The translations under genes and the position numbers were made by a program. Shown here one piece after another: positions 25,319 through 33,269 of a stretch of DNA of 64,000 nucleotides. This DNA comes from Streptomyces sp. ISL-12 (GTDB taxonomy: Bacteria; Actinomycetota; Actinomycetes; Streptomycetales; Streptomycetaceae): positions 1 to 64,000 of the forward strand of contig NZ_JAGGOO010000007.1 in the NCBI RefSeq assembly GCF_018614415.1, given 5' to 3'. How positions within the stretch are numbered: the stretch's first letter is position 1; each line of letters starts with the position of its first letter. The notes beneath the pieces are model-generated. The model was not told where the DNA came from and searched no databases. It worked only from the letters and a program-made list of their open reading frames with translations.

Positions 25319-26191
25319 TCAGACGACCGCCGTTTCCCGGCGGGAACGCCAGAAGCCGAGCAGCGCCGACGCCGTCTCGGCAGGCCGGTGGACGTTGGGT
25401 GAATGCCCACCGCCTTCGCTCCGGATGAACCGGGCCCCGAGTGCACGGGCCATTCGCTCGACCCCCTCGGGCGGCCACGTTTCATCAGGCGTACCCGAGA
25501 TCACGAACTTCGGGACGGACAGGACCGCCAGCCGAGACGTCTCGTCCGTTTCGCTCAGCATCTGCTGCGCCGCGGCCGCCAACTGCTGTGGGCTGTTGCT
25601 CAGCCACCGCCGCTCCATGAATTCCTCCACGTCCGGAAGCGCGGTCACTTCCTTGTTTTTCACGAACGGCCACATATCGGCAAGCGTCATCGATCCGACG
25701 ACGGAAAGCAGCAAGCGGAGCCGCTCCTGCTGCGCGGCCGAAACGCCGGCGGGACCGAAATTCATGAAGGTGACGGACGCCCAGAGGTCGGGATCTCCCT
25801 GGGTGGCGAGGACGGCCGCCCGGGCGAGCAGACCTCCGTACGAGTGACCCATCAGATGGACGGGTCCGGTACCGAGCGCTTTGACGACGGCCACGAGATC
25901 GCGTGCGAGGTCGTCCCGCGCGTACGAGGGTTCCGACGAGGCCGAACCGGTTTCGTACTGCCCGCGGTTGTCGATGGCCACTACGCGTATGCCCCCTTCG
26001 CTCAAGGGGGACAACAAGGGCAGGAAATCCTCCTTGCTGCCCATGAAGCCAGGAACCAGCAGGGCCGTCCCTGCGGAAGGAGAAACTCGTCCGTCAGGTC
26101 TGACATCGAGCCCAGCGAAGACGCCTCGCTCCGTGTGCAGGCGGACCGGACGCGCGTTGTCCGGGGCTTCCAGGGTCAGCAGCTGGCTCAT
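25319..26191 (-). CDS. Alpha/beta-fold hydrolase
   Basis: A 290-aa cytoplasmic hydrolase. Visible fold elements: LLVPGFMGSKEDFLPLL (oxyanion strand), DNRGQYETG, nucleophile elbow GHSYGG with Ser near residue 118, a lid region, acid candidate in ISGTPDETWPPEG and the catalytic His in EGGGHSPNVHRP. The substrate is unknown; esterase, lactonase and haloperoxidase-like activities are all possible. It opens the stretch in which codon third positions become less GC-rich than in the flanking genes, consistent with acquisition. The stop is 20 nt from the terminator at 25258. Confidence 0.88.
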   Translation of the reverse strand: MSQLLTLEAPDNARPVRLHTERGVFAGLDVRPDGRVSPSAGTALLVPGFMGSKEDFLPLLSPLSEGGIRVVAIDNRGQYETGSASSEPSYARDDLARDLVAVVKALGTGPVHLMGHSYGGLLARAAVLATQGDPDLWASVTFMNFGPAGVSAAQQERLRLLLSVVGSMTLADMWPFVKNKEVTALPDVEEFMERRWLSNSPQQLAAAAQQMLSETDETSRLAVLSVPKFVISGTPDETWPPEGVERMARALGARFIRSEGGGHSPNVHRPAETASALLGFWRSRRETAVV

Positions 26192-26267
26192 GGAGCAGCA
26201 TGATAGGGGCGGCGTCGAAGCCGTGCGCGACCCGCGCGACGGGTGTTCGCCGTACGAACTCCTGCGC

Positions 26268-26756
26268 TCAAGAGGTGGGTCGACCGTCAGGCCGAGGCTC
26301 GGCGTCGCCTCGCGGCTGCGGCACCCTCACACTCGGATCATCGCGGTGCCACCCGCCGATACGGCCGACCAACTTCCACGTCTTCTTCTCTCCGTTCCGG
26401 GCAACCTGCCTGCTGGATTCCCAGGAGAGGACCTCACGCCCGTAGGCGCTGCGAGCAAGGGTGTTCACGTCTTCTTCGATGAGACGCAGATGCCTGCCTA
26501 CCCGCTGAATAGCGTCATTGCTGTCCCGCAGGTACCAATAAGCGACGACGACCACGGCCGACGTGATCACGATGCGCCAGTAACCCAGTTCACTGCCGAG
26601 CGTTGCCGCGATGGCAGTGGCCGCGCCCGCATATCCGGCCAACTGCTGCCGCGCGCCGATTCTCTGCACCACCTCGGACCGGAGGGAATCGTATTCCTTC
26701 ATGCGCAGTTCGATGATCTTGCCGATGTTGTCATGGTCGCAGCTCGGCTCACTCAT
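26268..26756 (-). CDS. Two-helix membrane protein of unknown function
   Basis: A 162-aa protein I do not recognise. It has an N-terminal helical cytoplasmic part (IGKIIELRMKEYDSLRSEVVQRIG), two transmembrane helices (about residues 38-56 and 59-75), a second helical part (AIQRVGRHLRLIEEDVNTLA) and a polar C-terminus. The arrangement of two helices between coiled segments is reminiscent of SLATT/2-TM proteins tied to bacterial defence, but no motif proves it. ATG 26756 has GGGGGAGAT upstream and is preferred to an ATG 21 nt further up. Base composition is clearly less GC-rich than in the core genes. Confidence 0.6.
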   Translation of the reverse strand: MSEPSCDHDNIGKIIELRMKEYDSLRSEVVQRIGARQQLAGYAGAATAIAATLGSELGYWRIVITSAVVVVAYWYLRDSNDAIQRVGRHLRLIEEDVNTLARSAYGREVLSWESSRQVARNGEKKTWKLVGRIGGWHRDDPSVRVPQPRGDAEPRPDGRPTS

Positions 26757-26801
26757 GGCATCTCCCCCCATTCGCAAGGATGATGCCCTGGCGTAAACCG
26801 C

Positions 26802-27194
26802 TCAACACCTCAGGAAAAGGGTGACCGGCTGCGGGGCGGACGGCTCGGCCGTCACCTCGCACCAGACCGTCTTGTGGTCCGCGCCCTGCTCCACACCCCA
26901 CCGCGCCGCCACCGCGTCGACGAGGGCGAGTCCACGTCCGGACTCGCAGCTGTCCGACGCGGACCACAGGACCGGCAGGGCACGCGGGTCGGGGTCGGTG
27001 ACCTCCACACGGACGCGGCCGGTCCCGGTGTCGTGGACGCGGACGGACACGGGGGTGCCCTCGCCGAGGTGGTCGATGACGTTCGTGAGCAGTTCGCTCG
27101 CGCAGAGCAGGACGTCGTAGGCGTGGTGGCGCAGCAGACGGCGCAGTTCGGGGACGGCCTTGGGCGTGGCGAGGAGGTGGACGTCGACGGTCAC
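26802..27194 (-). CDS. HATPase_c anti-sigma-type ATP-binding protein
   Basis: A 130-aa GHKL-fold ATP-binding protein of the Streptomyces SpoIIAB/RsbW-like class. The N-box is ASELLTNVIDHLG, the G1 box VEVTDPDP, and the G2 region ESGRGLALVDAVAARWGV. These small kinases usually pair with DUF397 proteins or sigma/anti-anti-sigma factors, and many lie beside DUF5753-type regulators, as here. The GTG start overlaps the stop of the small gene at 27191 by 4 nt (GTGA), indicating translational coupling. The partner is unknown. Confidence 0.85.
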   Translation of the reverse strand: MTVDVHLLATPKAVPELRRLLRHHAYDVLLCASELLTNVIDHLGEGTPVSVRVHDTGTGRVRVEVTDPDPRALPVLWSASDSCESGRGLALVDAVAARWGVEQGADHKTVWCEVTAEPSAPQPVTLFLRC

Positions 27195-27412
27195 GCCGGT
27201 GCCGCCGTCCGGAGGGCCGTGGTGAGCGCGCGGGCCGTGGCGGTGTCGCAGCTCCCGAGCGCGATCAGTCCCGCGGAGGGCGCGTACGCCCCGGCGAAGG
27301 TCAACGGGTCCACGCGGAGGGAGGGGAGTGTGATGCCGTGCAGGGCGAGCGCGGCGCGGAGTTCGTCCACGCGGCGGGCCAAGTCGTCTTCCAGGGAGCG
27401 GGGCTGGAGCAT
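27191..27412 (-). CDS. Small protein coupled to the anti-sigma-type ATPase
   Basis: A 73-aa protein starting MLQPRSLEDDLARRVDELRAAL with a predicted N-terminal amphipathic helix, followed by a Leu/Ala-rich segment. I do not know the function. It overlaps the ATPase start by 4 nt and is divergent from the DUF5753 regulator gene at 27530 across a 117-bp intergenic region. This trio (regulator, small protein, ATPase) is a recurrent Streptomyces arrangement, although the usual DUF397 signature is not seen here. Confidence 0.7.
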   Translation of the reverse strand: MLQPRSLEDDLARRVDELRAALALHGITLPSLRVDPLTFAGAYAPSAGLIALGSCDTATARALTTALRTAAPA

Positions 27413-27529
27413 GAGGGCGGCACCTTTCCGTGTGCGGGCAGTGACGAATCCCTCACAGGGTGACGTCGGGCGCCCTACCGTGAAAGGGGTCTCGCGTAGG
27501 CGGCACGGAATGCGGAAGAGGGCAGGGCC

Positions 27530-28378
27530 ATGGCACGGCGCAAGGACATCGACGGCTCGATGAGCGTCCCGACCTTCTACGGCAAGGAGTTGCGGTGGAA
27601 GAGGGAGGCGGCGGGGCTGTCGCTGGAGGGGCTCCTCGAAGGGAGCTTCTACGGGAAGTCGTACCTCAGCGACATCGAGCACGGGGAACGCCGGATGCCG
27701 ATGGATCTGGCCCGGCATGTGGATCGGGTGCTGGGGACGGACAAGTTCTTCGAGCGCAATTGCGAGGATGTGCGCAAGGCCCGGCGGGGCGGCCACGCCG
27801 AGTACTTCATCAACACCGTGGAGATGGAGGAACGCGCTCAGGAGATCGACGAGTGGGGCCCGGCTCTGATTCCGGGGCCGCTTCAACTGGAGCCGTACAT
27901 CCGAGCTGTTGTCCTGGCGGCTCACCCGCAGGAGTCGGAGGAGGCGGTGGTGGCGAAGATCGAGGCCCGGCGGGCGCGGGCGTGGCTGCTCGAGGATCAA
28001 CACGCACCCGACAGCTGGCTCGTGCTGCACGAGTCGATCCTGCGTGAGCCGATCGTCCCGCCCGACGCCATGGCCGACCAACTCGCGCACCTTGCCGAAG
28101 TCGCACGCAGGCGCCGGGTGATTCCGCAGATCCTGCCGCGGAACGGGGGTGCCCACCCGTTCATGATGGGCACCACACGGTTCATGACCTTTGCCGATGC
28201 GCCGCCGGTCATGTACACGGAGGGCATGTACAGCGGCCAGCTGGTCGATGACCCGGCCCTCGTGCGGCAGTATGCCAAGGCATACGGTCGGCTCAGGGCA
28301 GCCGCACTGTCTCCGGAGGTGTCCCTGAAGCTCATCGAACAAGCGGCAGAGGACTATCGCAAGGGCAGGCACTCGTAA
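27530..28378 (+). CDS. Helix-turn-helix regulator with DUF5753 domain
   Basis: A 282-aa regulator of the large Streptomyces XRE/DUF5753 family. Residues about 15-70 form the helix-turn-helix (GKELRWKREAAGLSLEGLLEG ... YLSDIEHGERRM). The DUF5753 domain follows: a LIPGPLQLEPYIRAV motif, then the RRARAWLLED linker, then VIPQILPRNGGAHPFMMG and the VMYTEGMYSGQLVDDP region near the end. BldB-linked members of this class influence development together with DUF397 and ATPase partners. Divergent position suggests it controls the adjacent small-protein/ATPase pair. Start ATG 27530 is the obvious one. Confidence 0.9.
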   Translation: MARRKDIDGSMSVPTFYGKELRWKREAAGLSLEGLLEGSFYGKSYLSDIEHGERRMPMDLARHVDRVLGTDKFFERNCEDVRKARRGGHAEYFINTVEMEERAQEIDEWGPALIPGPLQLEPYIRAVVLAAHPQESEEAVVAKIEARRARAWLLEDQHAPDSWLVLHESILREPIVPPDAMADQLAHLAEVARRRRVIPQILPRNGGAHPFMMGTTRFMTFADAPPVMYTEGMYSGQLVDDPALVRQYAKAYGRLRAAALSPEVSLKLIEQAAEDYRKGRHS

Positions 28379-28517
28379 GCCTCCGCCCTTCGGGCGTGGC
28401 GCAAGAGCAGCTAAAGCAACGGCGACGGCGGCCCAATGTTCCGGACGGACCGGTGCTGTTGGTCACCGCGTCCGCTTGGGGGGCCTTCGTCGGGGCGGTG
28501 CGGCTGGGGCCGGTTGC

Positions 28518-29483
28518 TCAGCGAGGTTGAGTGAGGCGGGCGGTCAGGAGGTTGGCGTCGCCGCCGGTGGTGAGGGCGCCGCTGGTGACGTAGGCGGTGG
28601 TGCCGGTGACGGCGACGGACGTGGTGTTCTGGAGTCCGTCGCGCGTGTCGAGGACGGTGCGGGCGGGGCGGCCGGGGGTGACGAGTACTACCTCGCTGGG
28701 GATGTTGAGGGCGGCCAGGAGCTGGTCTCCCCGGCCCGTGAAGGCGAAGTCGTCGACGCTGTCCAGTCCCGACGCCTTGATCTGGGGTCGGCCGGCCCCG
28801 CCCGTGACCGTGAGGGGGATGCGCAGGATCGTTCCGCGGTCGATGTTGGACACCCACACCGCGCCGTTGTGCACCTTCACGCCGTTGGCGCCGAAGAAGC
28901 CGGTCGGGGCGAGGGCAGGGCCGTCGGCCCAGACCGTGGCCGTGCCGCCGTGCGCTGGGACCCGCCACACCTTTCCCCGCGTGGAGTCGGTGATGTAGAA
29001 GTCCCCCGTGCGGTCGTCCCGGGCGAGCCCGTTGGCGAAGCTCGTCGCGGGGAGAGCCGCGACCCGCGTCGGCTCGCCGCCGCCGGGGGGCAGCTTCCAC
29101 AGGCCGGTCAGGCCGCCGTCACCGGCGGAGTAGAGGAAGTAGAGGGTGCCGTCCGAAGTGCGCTCGATGCCGGTCACATTGGCGGTGCCGACGACGGGGG
29201 TGTTCACCCCTCCGTCCGCCGGCAGCGGCATGGTGGCCAGCACCTCGACGCGGCCGTCGAGGGATACGTGCGCGATCTGGCGGGACAGGACGAGGCCGAC
29301 GTCGGCCGAACCGTCCGGCTCCACGACGACGCTCTCCGCCGCCTGCCCGGCGGGCCGGTCGAAGTGGGCCACGACGCGCGGGTGCGACAGGGGCGGCGTG
29401 GCCGCTCCCGCCGGTGCCGGGACCGTGGTGAGCCCCAGGGTCATGCCCGCCAGGGCAAGTCGGACGGCGAGGTGTGTGCGCAT
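28518..29483 (-). CDS. Secreted beta-propeller (SMP-30/NHL-like) protein
   Basis: A 321-aa protein with a signal peptide (RTHLAVRLALAGMTLGLTTVPAPAGA, cleavage near residue 28) and a six-bladed propeller-like body with repeated motifs: TGIERTSDGTLYFLYSAG, ANGLARDDRTGDFYITDSTRGKVWRV, NGVKVHNGAVWVSNIDRGTILRI. Related proteins include gluconolactonase-like SMP-30 and NHL scaffolds; the metal-binding acidic residues of true SMP-30 are not clear, so enzyme activity is unproven. It is divergent from the MmyB-like regulator at 29612, which probably controls it. Confidence 0.8.
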   Translation of the reverse strand: MRTHLAVRLALAGMTLGLTTVPAPAGAATPPLSHPRVVAHFDRPAGQAAESVVVEPDGSADVGLVLSRQIAHVSLDGRVEVLATMPLPADGGVNTPVVGTANVTGIERTSDGTLYFLYSAGDGGLTGLWKLPPGGGEPTRVAALPATSFANGLARDDRTGDFYITDSTRGKVWRVPAHGGTATVWADGPALAPTGFFGANGVKVHNGAVWVSNIDRGTILRIPLTVTGGAGRPQIKASGLDSVDDFAFTGRGDQLLAALNIPSEVVLVTPGRPARTVLDTRDGLQNTTSVAVTGTTAYVTSGALTTGGDANLLTARLTQPR

Positions 29484-29611
29484 GGGTGACTCCGATCCGG
29501 TGGGGCGCTCGCGCCGAGCATCGATCGCCGCGCGCGGGCCGGCCAGTACCCGGCGTAACCCCCGAACCGCAGTACCAGGCTGCGGACGGCCCGGTGGGCG
29601 AGACTGGGCCC

Positions 29612-30448
29612 ATGAGCGTGCCGGACAACTCCCTGGGCGAGGCGCTGCGTGCCTGGCGGGACCGCCTGACGACGGACGACGTCGGCCTGCCGGCCACGGG
29701 ACGCCGGCGGACGGCCGGACTGCGCCGCGAGGAACTCGCCGCGCTCGCCGGGATCTCCGTCGACTACCTGCTGCGCCTCGAACAGGGCCGGGCCCGGCGC
29801 CCGTCCCGCCCGGTGGTCGCCTCGCTCGCCCGCGCGCTGCGGCTGACGGACGACGAGACGTGTCATCTGCACCTGGTCGCGGGGCTTCTCCCGCCGGCAC
29901 CGGGGCGGATTCCGCAGGAGGTGCCGCGGAGCGTCGACCGGCTGATCAGCCGTTGGGGAGACATCCCGGTGGGCGTGTTCTCGGCCTCGTGGACCCTGCT
30001 GTCCTGGACCCGGTCCTGGGCGGCCCTGCTGGGTGACCCGGCATCCCGGCCACCGAGGGAACGGAACCTGGTGCGCGCGGTCTTCGCCGAACCGCCGGCC
30101 GAGACCGGCCGCGCCCCGCTCTTCCCCTTCGCCGCCGACGGGGCGGCCCTCGTCGCCGATCTGCGGCTCGCTCGCGCCGCGTACCCGGGGGAGCGGGAAC
30201 TCGACGAGCTGGTGCGGGAGACCTGGCGGGCCAGCGCCGGCTTCCGGGAGCTGTGGGCCACCGCGACGCTGGGCTCGCGACTCGGCGGCGACCAGCGGAT
30301 CCGGCACCCGCTCGTCGGGGAGATCGTGCTGGACAGCGATGTGCTGAAGGTGCCGGACCACGACGTGCGGATCATGACGTTCACGGCCGAACCCGGCACC
30401 CCGGACGCGCAGAAGCTGGACCGCCTGCGGGCCACCGCCGCCGGATAG
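29612..30448 (+). CDS. MmyB-like helix-turn-helix regulator (first of three)
   Basis: A 278-aa regulator: N-terminal XRE helix-turn-helix with the family signature GLRREELAALAGISVDYLLRLEQGR (about residues 35-60), followed by an MLTR/MmyB-like ligand-binding domain (FSASWTLLSWTRSWAALLGDP ... LWATATLGSR ... RHPLVGEIVLDSDVLKVPD ... FTAEPGTPDAQKLDRL). Members of this family often bind fatty acid-like or redox ligands and regulate a divergent dehydrogenase or hydrolase. Here the divergent gene is the beta-propeller protein at 28518. Twin cagtacc copies and a 6-bp inverted repeat (29567-29585) in the 128-bp intergenic region are operator candidates. Confidence 0.88.
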   Translation: MSVPDNSLGEALRAWRDRLTTDDVGLPATGRRRTAGLRREELAALAGISVDYLLRLEQGRARRPSRPVVASLARALRLTDDETCHLHLVAGLLPPAPGRIPQEVPRSVDRLISRWGDIPVGVFSASWTLLSWTRSWAALLGDPASRPPRERNLVRAVFAEPPAETGRAPLFPFAADGAALVADLRLARAAYPGERELDELVRETWRASAGFRELWATATLGSRLGGDQRIRHPLVGEIVLDSDVLKVPDHDVRIMTFTAEPGTPDAQKLDRLRATAAG

Positions 30449-30453
30449 GGCAC

Positions 30454-30498
30454 CGGAAAACGGATGACACTTCGGCCTCAAGTGTTCACTGTTTTCCG
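30454..30498. terminator. Palindromic terminator, copy 1 of a repeated element
   Basis: Arms 30454-30472 and 30480-30498 (cggaaaac ... gacactt) pair over 19 positions with two mismatches and two G-U pairs around the 7-nt loop cggcctc. It lies 6 nt after the regulator stop and 24 nt before the stop of the opposing SnoaL-like gene, so it can terminate both. It is clearly related to the hairpin at 31228. Confidence 0.75.
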
Positions 30499-30521
30499 AG
30501 GTACCTCCCCGGACCGCTCCG

Positions 30522-31088
30522 TCACCCCCGCAGGTCGGCCGGAACGGTGGTGGACAGCAGGCGCGGATCGGGTTCGCGGGTCATCGATGCCAGGCCCTTC
30601 ACCGCCTTGGCGAGCTTGAGCAGGTCGCGCGGGTTCTTGAAGTCGAGCGCCTTGAGGAGCTGACGGAGCATGGAGAGGGTGTCGAAGTAGACCCGCTCGC
30701 ATATCAGGCGCTCGTCCTCGTCGAAGAGGAAGTACGCGGTCATACGGACCCGGAAGCGACCGCCGGTGGGCGGGATCCTGCCGAGCGGTCCGCGGTGGGT
30801 GCCCAGCAGCCAGAACTCGACGATGACGGCGTCCGCGCTGTGCCGCAGCTCGATGATCTCGTGGTCCTGGTCGGGGAAGGCGACGCGGGTCTCGTGGTAG
30901 TAGCCGCGGACCGCGGAGTCGCCGTCGTGCACGGTCATGGTCGGGACGAGTTCGTAGTGCGGGTGCGGGAAGGTCGACAGCACGTCGTCCCACGCGTGGA
31001 CGACCTCGTCGTGGAAGTGGTCGAGGACCAGCTTCTGCCGGGCCTGGAGGACGTCACGGTCGGGGATGTCGAAACGCGTGCGGGTCAT
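30522..31088 (-). CDS. SnoaL/NTF2-like fold protein
   Basis: A 188-aa protein with the layout of the SnoaL-like/nuclear transport factor 2 fold: N-terminal helices, then strands VPTMTVHDGDSAVRGYYHETRVAF, VIVEFWLLGTHRG and FRVRMTAYFLFDEDERLICERVYFD. The fold is used by polyketide cyclases, ketosteroid isomerases and many binding proteins, so chemistry cannot be read from this alone. ATG 31088 follows ccagggagacc. The gene stands alone between two related palindromic terminators (30454 and 31228). Confidence 0.82.
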   Translation of the reverse strand: MTRTRFDIPDRDVLQARQKLVLDHFHDEVVHAWDDVLSTFPHPHYELVPTMTVHDGDSAVRGYYHETRVAFPDQDHEIIELRHSADAVIVEFWLLGTHRGPLGRIPPTGGRFRVRMTAYFLFDEDERLICERVYFDTLSMLRQLLKALDFKNPRDLLKLAKAVKGLASMTREPDPRLLSTTVPADLRG

Positions 31089-31227
31089 CGCTGGTCTCCC
31101 TGGGGCTGGTTGGTGGTCGGGCGGGGCGGGTGAGTATCCGCGCGTGCGTCGCAGCGTAGGGGGTGGCTGTCGCACGTAGACCTCCGCCCTGGAGGCGGCG
31201 GATACCGGCCGGAGAGAGAGGGGGTGC

Positions 31228-31270
31228 CGAAAACGGTGAACACTTCGGCCCCAAGTGTTCACCGTTTTCG
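31228..31270. terminator. Palindromic terminator, copy 2 of a repeated element
   Basis: A perfect 18-bp stem, 31228-31245 with 31253-31270 (core aaaacggtgaacactt), around the 7-nt loop cggcccc. It ends transcription from the MmyB-like gene whose stop is at 31327. The arm and loop sequences closely match those of copy 1 at 30454, 774 bp away. Confidence 0.8.
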
Positions 31271-31326
31271 AGGATGGGGTCCGGGCCCGCCCCAGGACGC
31301 GGCTCGCCCGCCGCCGTCCGCCGTCG

Positions 31327-32190
31327 CTACTCCGCGCCGGGCGAGCGGGTGGCGCGCAGCGACGCCAGCAGGCGCAGCCGGTCCGCGTCGGGGCTGCCCG
31401 GCTCGGCGGTGAAGACGAGCAGGAACGGGCCGGGAGCGCCGGGCAGCGGGTACGTGTCCCAGTCCAGGACGAGGTCGCCGACCTCGGGGACCCGGAAGGT
31501 CTTGGTTCCGCTGACCGACGTGCGTACGTCGTGCCGGGCCCACAGCCGGCGGAACTCCGCGCTGCGGATGGACAGTTCGCCGACGATCGCGGTGGCGCGC
31601 GGATGGGTGGGGTCGGTGGCGACGGCGGCGCGCATCATGCCGATGTACTCCAGGGCCTGCCGCTCCCAGTCCGGACAGCTCCGTTCGCCGGTCAGCGTGT
31701 CGTCGAACATCAGCAGGAGCATGTTGAGCCGGTCGCGCGGACGGTCCCCCGGGCTGCCGAGCAGCGCCTCGGCCAGCGGGTTCCAGGCGAGCAGGTCGAG
31801 GTGCCGGCCGAGCACGACCGCCGGGGTGTCCAGCACCCGCAGCAGCCGCCGGGTGCCGTCCGGCACCCGCTCCGGACCGTGGTCACCGCGGGCGGGAACG
31901 GGCCGGCGGGCGGCGCGGGCCAGGCCGAACAGATGGCGGCGCTCCGCGTCGTCGAGGCCGAGCGCGCCGGCCAGCGCGTCCAGGACGTCGTCGGACGGAC
32001 GTACCTCCCGGCCCTGCTCCATCCGCTGGTAGTAGTCGGTGCTCAGCCCGGCCAGCAGGGCCAGTTCCTCCCGCCGCAGCCCGGTGACCTTGCGCCGGCC
32101 GCCCGGTTCCAGGCCGACGTCCTGCGGCCGCAGCCTGCCGCGCCGGGCCCGCAGGAAGTCGCCGAGTTCACGGGCGTACGGATGCGTCAT
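31327..32190 (-). CDS. MmyB-like helix-turn-helix regulator (second of three)
   Basis: A 287-aa paralogue of the regulators at 29612 and 34495. Helix-turn-helix about residues 12-70 (ELGDFLRARRGRLRPQDVGLEPGGRR, then GLRREELALLAGLSTDYYQRMEQGR), with the ligand domain beyond (VLGRHLDLLAWNPLAEALLG ... RLWARHDVR ... FRVPEVGDLVLDWDTYPLPG ... FTAEPGSPDADRLRLLAS). It is divergent from the short-chain dehydrogenase gene at 32323, and a good inverted repeat sits between them, so this is the likely local repressor. The ligand is unknown. Confidence 0.9.
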   Translation of the reverse strand: MTHPYARELGDFLRARRGRLRPQDVGLEPGGRRKVTGLRREELALLAGLSTDYYQRMEQGREVRPSDDVLDALAGALGLDDAERRHLFGLARAARRPVPARGDHGPERVPDGTRRLLRVLDTPAVVLGRHLDLLAWNPLAEALLGSPGDRPRDRLNMLLLMFDDTLTGERSCPDWERQALEYIGMMRAAVATDPTHPRATAIVGELSIRSAEFRRLWARHDVRTSVSGTKTFRVPEVGDLVLDWDTYPLPGAPGPFLLVFTAEPGSPDADRLRLLASLRATRSPGAE

Positions 32191-32224
32191 GCCGCCAGTG
32201 TGCCGTCCGGCCGGGCGCCGAAGG

Positions 32225-32241
32225 TAGGTCCCGCAGACCTA
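32225..32241. promoter_or_regulatory. Operator candidate between MmyB-like gene and SDR gene
   Basis: taggtc ccgca gaccta is a perfect 6-bp inverted repeat with a 5-nt spacer at 32225-32241, in the 132-bp divergent intergenic region and 35 bp from the regulator's start codon. Position and symmetry fit a dimeric regulator controlling both genes. Confidence 0.5.
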
Positions 32242-32322
32242 GGCAGACGGGAACGACGGAACCAGCGCGCGGCGCTCCTAGCGTGGTCGCCCCACGGCAC
32301 CACCACACCCCAGGAGCAGCGG

Positions 32323-33228
32323 ATGACCGAATGGACCGCCGACCACATCCCCGACCAGCACGGCCGGACCGCCGTCGTGACCGGCGCCAACTCGGGGCTC
32401 GGCCTGGTCACCGCGGCCGAACTGGCCCGCCGCGGCGCCTACGTCGTGCTCGCCGTACGGAACACCGCGGCCGGCGAGGAGGCCGCCCGCCGGATCGGCG
32501 GCGACACCGAGGTCCGCGAACTGGACCTGGCCTCCCTCGCCTCGGTCCGGGCGTTCGCGGAGCGGCTGGCCGCCGACCACCCGGTGATCGACCTGCTGGT
32601 CAACAACGCGGGCGTGGTGCTGCTCGGCCCGCGCCGCACCACCGCCGACGGCTTCGAACTGCACCTCGGCACCAACCTGCTGGGCCAGTTCGCGCTGACC
32701 GGCCTGCTGCTCGGCCCGCTGGCCGCCGCGCCCGCGGCCCGGGTGGTCAGTCTCAGCTCGATCACCCACAAGACCGCGCACCTCGACTTCGACGACCTCA
32801 TGTTCGAGCGGGGGTACCGGCCCGCCACCGCCTACGGCCGCTCCAAGCTCGCCACCACGGTCTTCGGCGTCGAGCTGGACCGCCGGCTGCGCGCCGCCGG
32901 CTCGCCGGTCGTCAGCGTGCTGGCCCACCCCGGTCTCACCCGCACCAACCTGACCCCCCGGGCGTGGGAACACCGCGGCCGGCTGGGGCGGCTGATCGCG
33001 TCGGCCGGTCTGCTGGCCACCCAGCCGGTGGAGCGGGGCGCGCTGCCGCAGTTGCGCGCGGCGACCGAGCCCGGTGTGCGGGGCGGCCGGTTCTTCGGGC
33101 CGGCCGGGCTGTGGGAGACCCGGGGCCGGGTCACCGACGCCCGGCTCAGCGAGGAGGCGGCCGATCCGGCCGTCGGCGCACGGCTGTGGGCGGTGGCCGA
33201 GAAGCTGACCGGCGTCAGCTGCCTGTGA
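32323..33228 (+). CDS. Short-chain dehydrogenase/reductase
   Basis: A 301-aa NAD(P)-dependent oxidoreductase of the WW-domain-oxidoreductase/retinol-dehydrogenase-like SDR branch. Cofactor loop TGANSGLGLVTA (Rossmann TGxxxGxG), NNAGV, and the catalytic Ser (VVSLSSITHK), Tyr and Lys (AYGRSKLA) are all present, followed by AHPGLTRTNL and an extended C-terminus. The substrate is unknown. ATG 32323 follows caggagcagcgg, a good ribosome binding site. Divergent from an MmyB-like regulator. Confidence 0.93.
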   Translation: MTEWTADHIPDQHGRTAVVTGANSGLGLVTAAELARRGAYVVLAVRNTAAGEEAARRIGGDTEVRELDLASLASVRAFAERLAADHPVIDLLVNNAGVVLLGPRRTTADGFELHLGTNLLGQFALTGLLLGPLAAAPAARVVSLSSITHKTAHLDFDDLMFERGYRPATAYGRSKLATTVFGVELDRRLRAAGSPVVSVLAHPGLTRTNLTPRAWEHRGRLGRLIASAGLLATQPVERGALPQLRAATEPGVRGGRFFGPAGLWETRGRVTDARLSEEAADPAVGARLWAVAEKLTGVSCL

Positions 33229-33269
33229 ACCCGGCCGGCCCGGCAACACCGCTGGCGAACCGGTCGTCG

